A stretch of 5,242 nucleotides of DNA from the NCBI GenBank assembly GCA_003543635.1, contig DNAE01000065.1:527-5768 (forward strand), given 5' to 3'. The stretch is from Clostridiales bacterium (GTDB lineage Bacteria > Bacillota > Clostridia > Saccharofermentanales > Saccharofermentanaceae). The translations under genes and the position numbers were made by a program. Below, one piece after another: positions 1 to 5,242 of the stretch. Each line of letters opens with the position of its first letter. Position 1 is the first letter of the stretch. The notes under the pieces were generated by a model. That model saw only the letters and a list, made by a program, of their open reading frames with translations. It ran no database searches and had not been told where the DNA came from.

Positions 1-506
1 CCCAGAGCCATCTCAAGAGCGGGCTTAACGGACTTCTCATCCGATACCTTGGTCACGCCGATGGAAGACTGTGAATCCGAGGGCTTGATGACCCAGGGAA
101 GGGGGAAGGGGACATCGTCCGTGGTGATGTCGGCCGTCTTTACGGCAATGTGCTTGGGAACGGGATTTCCGATCTTATCGCAGTTATCGTGGTAGGTATT
201 CTTATTGCAGTAGGACTGGGTGGCGGCAAAGGTGTTGCCGGGCAGGGAAAGCTTTTCCGCAACGTAGGAGACCGTGGGCATCATGAGATCGTTCTGATCG
301 GATATAACGGCATCTATGCCCTTCTCCCTTGCCAGGGAAACGATCTTATCCCGATCGTATATGTCCACATACCAGACATCATCTGCCAAGGGAATACCGG
401 GATAGTCACCCTCCACGGTCACGCATGTTACATGGATACCTTTTGCCTTGGCTCTTTCTATGAGCGGTATCTGACCGATACCGGCACCGATAACGAGAAG
501 TTTCAT
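1..506 (-). CDS. ATP-grasp family ligase, N-terminal part (cut by left window edge)
   Basis: The frame opens with ATG at 506-504 and runs without a stop to the window edge, giving 168 complete codons; the C-terminal part lies outside. Residues 1-95 look like a Rossmann-like pre-ATP-grasp domain: MKLLVIGAGIGQIPLIERAK, a beta strand followed by a glycine-rich turn, then a DAVISDQND segment (65-73) and LPGN (88-91), all usual in PurK/PurT/CarB-like ATP-grasp enzymes. K102 sits where the first nucleotide-binding lysine is expected. WVIKPSDSQSSIGV (138-151) matches the ATP-grasp KP strand plus small-residue phosphate loop, with K141 as the second ATP-contacting lysine. Such enzymes join a carboxylate to an amine or other nucleophile through an acyl phosphate. 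The acceptor-binding and metal-binding C-terminal part is not visible, so the substrate cannot be named. It lies 61 bases downstream of the glycosyltransferase gene and may be a late member of the same operon. A role in amidating or aminoacylating a sugar is inference only. Confidence 0.82.
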   Translation of the reverse strand, partial: MKLLVIGAGIGQIPLIERAKAKGIHVTCVTVEGDYPGIPLADDVWYVDIYDRDKIVSLAREKGIDAVISDQNDLMMPTVSYVAEKLSLPGNTFAATQSYCNKNTYHDNCDKIGNPVPKHIAVKTADITTDDVPFPLPWVIKPSDSQSSIGVTKVSDEKSVKPALEMAL

Positions 507-514
507 TGAATATC

Positions 515-544
515 ACTTTCCTTGCCGTTTCTTATAAGGAAAGT
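515..544 (-). promoter_or_regulatory. Inverted repeat (9-bp stem) that covers the Shine-Dalgarno of the ATP-grasp gene
   Basis: On the minus strand ACTTTCCTT (544-536) and AAGGAAAGT (523-515) are perfect reverse complements separated by a 12-base loop. The second arm contains the only good Shine-Dalgarno for the downstream gene, AAGGAAAG at 523-516, nine bases before the ATG at 506. In RNA the stem would hide the ribosome site. There is no U-run after the stem, so it does not look like an intrinsic terminator. It may lower or regulate initiation on the ATP-grasp gene, or simply be a folded leader. The structure is seen in the sequence; the regulatory role is inferred. Confidence 0.45.
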
Positions 545-567
545 ATACAACAAAGTGGACGTTAAGA

Positions 568-1512
568 CTACTTCTCGATATTGCAGGTCTTTCTTACCAC
601 GTACTGGTTTGCATTGTTCTGGGCTACGAAGATCCTGCCCACATATTCCCCGAGCAGACCCATGCACATGAGGATCACACCCGTAAGGAAGGTCATGAGG
701 GCGGTTATGAACCAGAAGGAGAAATCAAAGGACGAGCCCGCGGCAAGCCTTATGAGGTCGATCACAGCGCCCAGGAATCCCGCGAGTGCCAATACCATAC
801 CTAAGTATCCGCCGATCCTTAAGGGCTTGGAAGAGAAAGCGGTATATCCGTTCAGCCAAAGCTTAAGGGACTTGGAGAAGGTGTAACCGGACTTACCTGC
901 TGCCCTGTCACGCTCCTGCATCTCCACCATCTTGATCTTTCTCGTCGTGGTGAGGGAGATACCCTCGAGATAAGCGAAGGGCATGTTGTAGTTTGCCATG
1001 GCGTCCGTGACGAACCTCTTACGGGCGATGAAGTTGGAGAACTTAAGATCCGAGGGCTTGTCAAGGAGCCAGCGGGACATCATGTTATTGACGTTGGAGC
1101 CGAATCTCTTCATGCCGCTGACGGGTCTTCTGCCGTAGCTGGCCATGGCCTGATCGTACTCACCTTCAACGGGTGCGATAAGATCCCAGAGCCTGTCCAA
1201 GGGGCACTGACCGTCGTCGTCGACGGTGACGACTATATCTCCCGTGACATAGGAGAAACCGCAGAGCAGAGCAATATGCTTACCCCTGTTCATGGCCAGG
1301 TCCACGACCTTGACCTTGGGGTCTGCGGCGGCACAGTCTTCCAGGACTTCTATGACATTATCCGGGGAGCAATCGTTAACGGCCACGACCTCATAGTCGT
1401 ATCCGACCTTGCCGAGGAAAATACTCTGTATCTCCCCGATAACGCCGCGTACCGTCTTCTCGCTTCCGTAACAGGGAATGACCAAACTAATCTTCTTAAC
1501 ACCGTCGCTCAT
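568..1512 (-). CDS. GT2 family glycosyltransferase, polyprenyl-phosphate sugar synthase type (DPM1/GtrB/ArnC-like)
   Basis: A complete 314-residue protein. Residues 7-175 form a GT-A nucleotide-sugar-binding domain: ISLVIPCYGSEKT (8-20), the NDCSPD acidic motif (46-51), NRGKHIALLCGF (75-86), and DDDGQ (98-102), the DxD-type metal/nucleotide motif. The ERDRAAGKSGYTFSKSLKLW segment (200-219) is the conserved amphipathic stretch just before the membrane in DPM1/GtrB/ArnC relatives. Two membrane helices follow (about 233-255 and 265-287), then GLLGEYVGRIF (286-295), another family hallmark, and a short tail. Length is typical for this group. By family, it would move a sugar from an NDP-sugar to undecaprenyl phosphate on the cytoplasmic face. 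Its ATG overlaps the upstream stop in TAATG, with a modest GGAAG 12 bases ahead, so translation is probably coupled to the membrane protein gene. The sugar it uses cannot be read from sequence; the neighbouring genes make a deoxysugar a candidate. Confidence 0.9.
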   Translation of the reverse strand: MSDGVKKISLVIPCYGSEKTVRGVIGEIQSIFLGKVGYDYEVVAVNDCSPDNVIEVLEDCAAADPKVKVVDLAMNRGKHIALLCGFSYVTGDIVVTVDDDGQCPLDRLWDLIAPVEGEYDQAMASYGRRPVSGMKRFGSNVNNMMSRWLLDKPSDLKFSNFIARKRFVTDAMANYNMPFAYLEGISLTTTRKIKMVEMQERDRAAGKSGYTFSKSLKLWLNGYTAFSSKPLRIGGYLGMVLALAGFLGAVIDLIRLAAGSSFDFSFWFITALMTFLTGVILMCMGLLGEYVGRIFVAQNNANQYVVRKTCNIEK

Positions 1513-1514
1513 TA
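1510..1514 (-). other. TAATG stop/start overlap coupling two genes
   Basis: The TAA stop of the membrane protein (1514-1512) shares one base with the ATG of the GT2 gene (1512-1510). The upstream ribosome site, GGAAG at 1529-1525, is weak and rather far from the start, so re-initiation by ribosomes finishing the upstream gene is likely. This points to matched synthesis of the two proteins and supports a joint role. Confidence 0.75.
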
Positions 1515-3215
1515 TTTATGCTCACTTCCGATAGAGAATTTAAATACACCCACATTACCGTCGTCCAGTTCTTCCACCAGCCGGCAGTCGATGTTTCCGT
1601 ACCTGCTTTCCAGATAATTATATACCAACCACGGGTAGCTTCGCCTGTTAAGATCACATACGTAGTAGACATTATCGTGGAAGAGGGTCGTACCCCTTAT
1701 CATGGTCAGATTGTTGACCTCAAGCTGCTTATAGTAGCAGGCGGAATATGTGTAGCTTCCTCCGGACATGATGACGTTGCTGGGAACGGGATCATCATAT
1801 GTGTGGAATGCGGAGTAGGAATTATAGAAGTTGTTCATGGTGTAGTCATGGATATAGATATTATCCGGATGCTCCATGGCATACTCCTCGAAGGCGAACA
1901 TGATCTCCTGGGAATACCTGTCCTTCTCCTTGAGCCTGATGTAGACATTGTCTGCGGCGGACAGGGAGAATACCAGCATCACCGGGATGACCGTAAGCTG
2001 CCAGAAATTGACCTTATTTCTAACGGAAGCCGCGTTGGAAAGGATTATCAGGAAGGAAAGGGTCAGGGACGGGATAAGCACCAGCAGCATGACGCGGAGC
2101 ACCATCCTTCCCTGGAAAAGAAGATAACCCGTCAAGGCCGCCCAGGCGAGGAATGCGTAGATCGAAAGCAACAAGTTTTTTCTGCTGCCCGAGGAAAGTG
2201 ACGTTGTAAAGGCAAGGATCGTCATGAAAAGGAAGACTCCCGTGGCGACCTTTCCCTCCGGCTCGTCGAAGAGGAAGTCACTGTAACTGTGCATCATCTC
2301 CTTGGGAGTCAGATGGGGATCGTAGGCATCGGATTCCACGATCGTCTTAAAGGCATGCTCGTTGATGGCAGGATCGATGTAGATAAGGTTAGCCGCGAGG
2401 TTATAGACGTTATCGTCCCATCCCACGCTGTTATAAAGCTCCTGGTTCTCATTGAAGTCGGGCTTCTTGTAATCCTGGTACATACCCCTGTAGTGGTCGT
2501 AGTCCATGTAGTTCTCGTTCAGCATATTGCGCTTCACGTAAAGGTCAGCGCCCCTGATGGCCACCACCGTAGCGGCAATAAGGAGGACTGATATCACGCT
2601 CCTTATCATCACCTTCCTGTCGATGTCGTTGCGCTCCAGGAAAGTATAGGCAATGAAAAGGCCGAAGAATATCATGAAGCACATGAGGCCCGCCTTGTAT
2701 CTCATCAATACGGAACCGAAGATAAGGATCCCCGACAAGGTCAGATAGAGGGCCTTCTTCTCCCGGAGGTACATGTAGAGCATGCAGATGGCCGCCGCTC
2801 CCAGTACACCCGCCGTGGTGGTGAATTGAAGCCTCTGGAGGACGTACATATATACGGAGAAGTGAAGCAGCGAGAAAAGGCCTATGTAAAGGAAGAGCTG
2901 CTTTTTCGTGCTCTTGGAGATGCAAAGGATCGAATAGAGGATGAGGACTTCGCCCACGAAGACCGATCCGAACTGGATAACGGAATACCACTGGATGGCG
3001 CCCGTGATCCTGTAGAAGATGCTTATGAATCCCGCGAAGACGGAATTAAAAAACGTGAGCTGCCAGAAGGGCACCTCCGTCTTGTAGCCCGCGATGGAAT
3101 ACATAACGTTGAAATCGTCCACCGTTTCCAGGACGATACCGCGGGTAAATATCAAGATAAGGGACAATACGGTTACTGTCGCAGCCGATATCCAAAAGTA
3201 ATGCTTCCTGCTCAC
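1512..3215 (-). CDS. Polytopic membrane protein, probable GT-C-type glycosyltransferase, family uncharacterised
   Basis: A complete 567-residue protein with about 11-12 predicted membrane helices, roughly at 6-26, 53-70, 75-97, 107-126, 133-150, 155-172, 175-193, 203-221, 324-341, 347-366, 372-393 and 404-421. The first outer loop carries an acidic pair, D33-D34 (ETVDDFN), where GT-C glycosyltransferases keep a conserved acidic residue. A large outer loop (222-323) contains YMDYDHYRGMYQDY (236-249) followed by P252, N255 and Y261. FQGRMVLRV (367-375) lies between helices 10 and 11. After the last helix, residues 423-567 form a soluble, presumably outward-facing tail rich in Tyr and Asn, with MSGGSYTYSACYY (483-495). 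I recall similar loop, GR and tail patterns in unnamed membrane proteins of clostridial polysaccharide loci, but cannot search. By analogy it would transfer a lipid-linked sugar onto a glycan outside the cell. Alternatives are a polysaccharide polymerase or flippase-like protein. The start is GTG, 19 bases after the upstream stop, with GGAAGG ahead. Confidence 0.7.
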   Translation of the reverse strand: MSRKHYFWISAATVTVLSLILIFTRGIVLETVDDFNVMYSIAGYKTEVPFWQLTFFNSVFAGFISIFYRITGAIQWYSVIQFGSVFVGEVLILYSILCISKSTKKQLFLYIGLFSLLHFSVYMYVLQRLQFTTTAGVLGAAAICMLYMYLREKKALYLTLSGILIFGSVLMRYKAGLMCFMIFFGLFIAYTFLERNDIDRKVMIRSVISVLLIAATVVAIRGADLYVKRNMLNENYMDYDHYRGMYQDYKKPDFNENQELYNSVGWDDNVYNLAANLIYIDPAINEHAFKTIVESDAYDPHLTPKEMMHSYSDFLFDEPEGKVATGVFLFMTILAFTTSLSSGSRKNLLLSIYAFLAWAALTGYLLFQGRMVLRVMLLVLIPSLTLSFLIILSNAASVRNKVNFWQLTVIPVMLVFSLSAADNVYIRLKEKDRYSQEIMFAFEEYAMEHPDNIYIHDYTMNNFYNSYSAFHTYDDPVPSNVIMSGGSYTYSACYYKQLEVNNLTMIRGTTLFHDNVYYVCDLNRRSYPWLVYNYLESRYGNIDCRLVEELDDGNVGVFKFSIGSEHK

Positions 3216-3225
3216 GCTTCACCGG

Positions 3226-3231
3226 CCTTCC
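3226..3231 (-). promoter_or_regulatory. Ribosome binding site supporting the GTG start of the membrane protein gene
   Basis: GGAAGG on the minus strand lies 10 bases before GTG at 3215-3213, inside the 19-base gap after the dehydratase TGA. The next in-frame ATG is at residue 38, beyond the first membrane helix and the D33-D34 pair, so the GTG is the better start. Confidence 0.6.
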
Positions 3232-3234
3232 GGA

Positions 3235-4629
3235 TCAAATGTCCAAAAGCGATATGAGGTTACGGAGCTGGATATTAAGGCAGTTGTTGAACTGGGTCAT
3301 GTAGTTGAGGTCGGAGAACTTCGCCCAGTAGTAACCCTCGGGAAGCTTCGAGCACAGCTCGTCCTTGTCGATCTCGATGATGACGTTCCTGTTCTGCTCA
3401 TGGTAGAACCTTCCTCCCTCCTCGGAGAGGATGACATCCTTTATGATACCCTCGTTCTCGTTCATCTTCTTAAGGAAGAGCTTCTCGATCTTATCCAGAT
3501 GATTCCTGGGATTCGTGGGCTCCAGCTGAACGATGGGTCCGAGTTCCGCTCCGTCGAAGCAGCCGATCTCCGGCTTTACGCGAACGAGATAGTAGCGGCA
3601 TCCGTCCTTGACGCAGGTAAAGATACCGAATACGGCCTGACCCATGGCTTCCACCAGGGGCTGCTCCCAGTAGTTGACTTCGCGTCCTTCGATCTCTATA
3701 TAACAGTAAACGACCTTGAAGTCGTACTTCTTCTTACATACGATGCCTTCATCCGTCATATCCCAGTTCTTAAGGCTGGAAAGGGGAACGAGCCTGTAGC
3801 TGTTCTTGGAATACATCTTGTAGTTGTTGATGCTGGAGAAGATGTTGGCGATATTCTCGAATCCGTGGTCACAGAACATGGACTCGAAAAGGAACTTGTC
3901 GTCAAAGAGATCCCTGATCTTCTCAAGCTCTCCATCCTCCAGTTTGGAGCAGGAGAACGGAATACAGGAAAGGACCGTTCTGGTATCCATGTTGACCAGG
4001 TTATCGATCTTCATGCACTCCTTGATCTGTCCGAGGGTCATCCACATGTGGCTGTCGATGGTATTGATCTCGGTATCGCCGATATTGATGATGATATTCC
4101 TGTTCCTCTTCTTATAGAACCTGGAGGACTGCTCGGACTGTATCTGATCGACGATTATCTGGTAGTTTGAAGTATTGTTGAAGTAATCGAGATAGGAGGG
4201 CGCATTACCTCCGTGTCTCTTGGTGAAGTTACTCTTCGTGGCCTGGATGGTGGGGGACAACTGGATAACGTTGACGTTACCGGGCTCCACCTTCGCCTGC
4301 ATAAGGAAGTTCAAAGTACCGTTGATCATCTTGCAGATGATACCCAGGTATCCGATCTCGTTCTGGATGATGATGGGCTGCTCATTGACGATATGGTCGT
4401 CGTTGATCTCCTGGAAACCCGCCAGCTGGAAGAAGGAATTATTCTTGTTCCTCACATATCCGTCGGTCTTGTCAAAGTACCAGAATCCGTCGTAGGAGAA
4501 GGACTCCTTCTTGATCTCGACCTTAAGAGTATTATTACGGCTGTCGATCCAATCCATGATCTGTTCCATGGTATTGACCGAACCTTCTTTATTCTTCCAA
4601 GATCTGATTATCTCGTAAATAATACTCAT
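3235..4629 (-). CDS. NDP-4-keto-6-deoxyhexose 2,3-dehydratase (EvaA/TylX3 family)
   Basis: A complete 464-residue protein, the usual length for this family (Hexose_dehydrat type). By family it acts on dTDP-4-keto-6-deoxy-D-glucose, eliminating water across C2-C3 to give the unstable 3,4-diketo-2,6-dideoxy sugar: the entry step to 2-deoxysugars, in the cytoplasm. Two homologous halves are visible. Half one (about 45-225) has LMQAKVEPG (109-117), LSPTIQAT (124-131), YLDYF (146-150), QSEQSSRFYKKRNRN (164-178) and VNMDTRTVLSCIPF (212-225). Half two (about 285-464) has GREVNYWEQPL (315-325), LVRVKPEIG (348-356), LGPIVQLEP (363-371), SEEGGRFYHEQNRN (402-415) and a degenerate copy of the last motif near 448-461. 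The repeated SE-x-x-x-RFY-x-x-x-NRN and E-x-G signatures are diagnostic. The ATG at 4629 has GGAG six bases ahead, favouring it over the internal Met21. It follows the oxidoreductase by 11 bases, so both are in one operon. Codon use resembles its neighbours, giving no sign of very recent transfer. Family assignment is firm; the exact nucleotide and sugar are inferred. Confidence 0.93.
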   Translation of the reverse strand: MSIIYEIIRSWKNKEGSVNTMEQIMDWIDSRNNTLKVEIKKESFSYDGFWYFDKTDGYVRNKNNSFFQLAGFQEINDDHIVNEQPIIIQNEIGYLGIICKMINGTLNFLMQAKVEPGNVNVIQLSPTIQATKSNFTKRHGGNAPSYLDYFNNTSNYQIIVDQIQSEQSSRFYKKRNRNIIINIGDTEINTIDSHMWMTLGQIKECMKIDNLVNMDTRTVLSCIPFSCSKLEDGELEKIRDLFDDKFLFESMFCDHGFENIANIFSSINNYKMYSKNSYRLVPLSSLKNWDMTDEGIVCKKKYDFKVVYCYIEIEGREVNYWEQPLVEAMGQAVFGIFTCVKDGCRYYLVRVKPEIGCFDGAELGPIVQLEPTNPRNHLDKIEKLFLKKMNENEGIIKDVILSEEGGRFYHEQNRNVIIEIDKDELCSKLPEGYYWAKFSDLNYMTQFNNCLNIQLRNLISLLDI

Positions 4630-4635
4630 ATATGT

Positions 4636-4639
4636 CTCC
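4636..4639 (-). promoter_or_regulatory. Ribosome binding site fixing the dehydratase start
   Basis: GGAG on the minus strand sits six bases before the ATG at 4629-4627, within the 11-base gap behind the oxidoreductase TGA. The competing internal ATG (Met21) has only a distant, poorer GAAGG, so the longer form is preferred. Confidence 0.6.
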
Positions 4640-4640
4640 G

Positions 4641-5242
4641 TCAGGATTTTCTCAAAGCTTCCACAAGACCTGCCTGAAGCGTAATCTCATTATACATCTT
4701 ATCGCGGGATGACGCATCCCCGATCTCGTTGAGGAACGCCTCTATGGAATGACTGAAGTGGGAATCCTTGGAAAGCTTGATCTCCTGACGTCCGTCATTA
4801 TTCTCGATAAATACCACGGGCTCGTAGTTCTCGGGGGCCGTGAAGATCCTGTTGGTGGTGAGCCTTGCGGTGCTTCCCCAGATCTCCAGGGAGCATCTGT
4901 AGGCATTATCCATACCGTAGCTTACCTGGCAGACGAGACCCGAATCGTTAACAAGGGAGGCCGAGCCGTACATATCCACCTCGAAGCCCTCCAGATAGTT
5001 CATCTGTGCCGTGGTAACACGCACCGTATCACCCAGGAATGAGGTGGCGAGCTTAAGGGTATAGCCGCCCGCATCAAGGAGCGCGCCGCCGCCCAGAGCC
5101 TTGTTATATCTGAAATCGTTTGCCGCCCTCATGGGGAATCCGAAGGAAGCCTTGATGAGCCTTACATCTCCGATCTTACCCCGGGCCACCAGATCCTTGA
5201 TCTGTGCGATCTGGGAGTGATAGATGAACATGTAGTTCTCGT
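4641..5242 (-). CDS. Gfo/Idh/MocA family oxidoreductase, C-terminal part; candidate NDP-3,4-diketo-2,6-dideoxyhexose 3-ketoreductase
   Basis: The reading frame enters from the right edge (ENYMFIYHSQ is the first readable stretch) and ends at TGA 4643-4641, showing about 199 C-terminal residues. The N-terminal Rossmann domain and the expected EKP lysine motif are outside the window; Met at 5231 is internal, not the start. Counting from that Met, GKIGDVRLIKASFGFP (18-33), FRYN (40-43), LGGGALLDAGGY (46-57) and NRIFTAP (126-132) match the substrate domain of Gfo/Idh/MocA enzymes. The GGGALLDxG-x-Y signature ends in Tyr57 where many family members have His. In the 3-ketoreductase KijD10 a Tyr in the equivalent region has been proposed as the catalytic acid. 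Immediate co-transcription with a 2,3-dehydratase fits the known pairing in which such a reductase reduces C3 of the diketo product with NAD(P)H. Other Gfo/Idh/MocA sugar reactions cannot be excluded from a partial sequence. Family is secure; the specific reaction is inferred from context. Confidence 0.85.
   Translation of the reverse strand, partial: ENYMFIYHSQIAQIKDLVARGKIGDVRLIKASFGFPMRAANDFRYNKALGGGALLDAGGYTLKLATSFLGDTVRVTTAQMNYLEGFEVDMYGSASLVNDSGLVCQVSYGMDNAYRCSLEIWGSTARLTTNRIFTAPENYEPVVFIENNDGRQEIKLSKDSHFSHSIEAFLNEIGDASSRDKMYNEITLQAGLVEALRKS

Noticed and set aside
150..509. A 119-codon plus-strand frame near the left edge.
   Set aside because: It lies antisense to the ATP-grasp frame, which has recognisable nucleotide-binding motifs and a good ribosome site.
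515..544. Intrinsic terminator at the end of the GT2 gene.
   Set aside because: The stem is not GC-rich and is followed by GATATTCAATG, not a T-run, so termination is unlikely.
531..570. A promoter for the ATP-grasp gene using TATACT or TATAAG as the -10 box.
   Set aside because: At 16-18 base spacing the sequences upstream (such as TAGTCT or TCCACT) are poor -35 boxes and there is no TGn extension. It is mentioned only as a possibility.
1518..2201. A 227-codon open frame on the plus strand opposite the membrane protein gene.
   Set aside because: Its translation is Val/Ile/His-rich with no domain, and the minus-strand frame has membrane helices and a complete, well-placed start and stop.
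2545..2991. A 148-codon minus-strand frame inside the membrane protein gene, in another frame.
   Set aside because: It is Pro/His/Arg-rich with no motif, and lies fully inside a well-supported gene.
3222..3233. Small palindrome CCGGAAGGCCGG between the dehydratase and membrane protein genes.
   Set aside because: The stem is only four base pairs with a four-base loop, which is easily expected by chance.
3400..4170. A 256-codon open frame on the plus strand opposite the dehydratase gene.
   Set aside because: It is antisense to a gene with clear family motifs. Its translation has no recognisable domain and is a low-complexity run of Leu, Val and Asp, typical of the mirror of codon-biased coding DNA.

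Overview
The window is a densely packed stretch of accessory, sugar-related genes, all transcribed on the minus strand (right to left). There are five protein genes: two cut by the window edges and three complete. No rRNA, tRNA, CRISPR array, insertion sequence or long repeat was seen. Base composition is close to half G+C. The protein styles (a DPM1/GtrB-type glycosyltransferase with two C-terminal membrane helices, and a large membrane protein of a type I associate with anaerobic Clostridia such as Lachnospiraceae) suggest a Gram-positive anaerobe of that group. That placement is an inference and only moderately secure.

Layout in the direction of transcription: (1) 5242-4641, C-terminal part of a Gfo/Idh/MocA NAD(P)-dependent oxidoreductase; (2) 4629-3235, an NDP-4-keto-6-deoxyhexose 2,3-dehydratase of the EvaA/TylX3 family, complete; (3) 3215-1512, a 567-residue polytopic membrane protein that looks like an uncharacterised GT-C-type glycosyltransferase; (4) 1512-568, a polyprenyl-phosphate-sugar type GT2 glycosyltransferase; (5) 506-1, the N-terminal 168 residues of an ATP-grasp ligase. 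Gaps are 11, 19, -1 and 61 bases, so the first four genes form an operon. The fifth follows a 61-base spacer holding a perfect 9-bp inverted repeat that buries its Shine-Dalgarno sequence.

How the genes may work together: the dehydratase removes the C2 hydroxyl of an NDP-4-keto-6-deoxy sugar, and the neighbouring oxidoreductase is well placed to reduce the resulting 3-keto group. Together these are the two committed steps toward 2,6-dideoxysugars, best known from actinomycete antibiotics. The GT2 enzyme and the membrane protein look like the two halves of a lipid-linked glycosylation module: sugar loaded onto undecaprenyl phosphate in the cytoplasm, then used by a GT-C enzyme outside the membrane. 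The most interesting reading is a surface-glycan locus that makes and displays a 2-deoxysugar, with the ATP-grasp enzyme possibly adding a further amide-type decoration. Function is read from sequence motifs only; the link between the sugar pathway and the transfer module is inferred from gene order.
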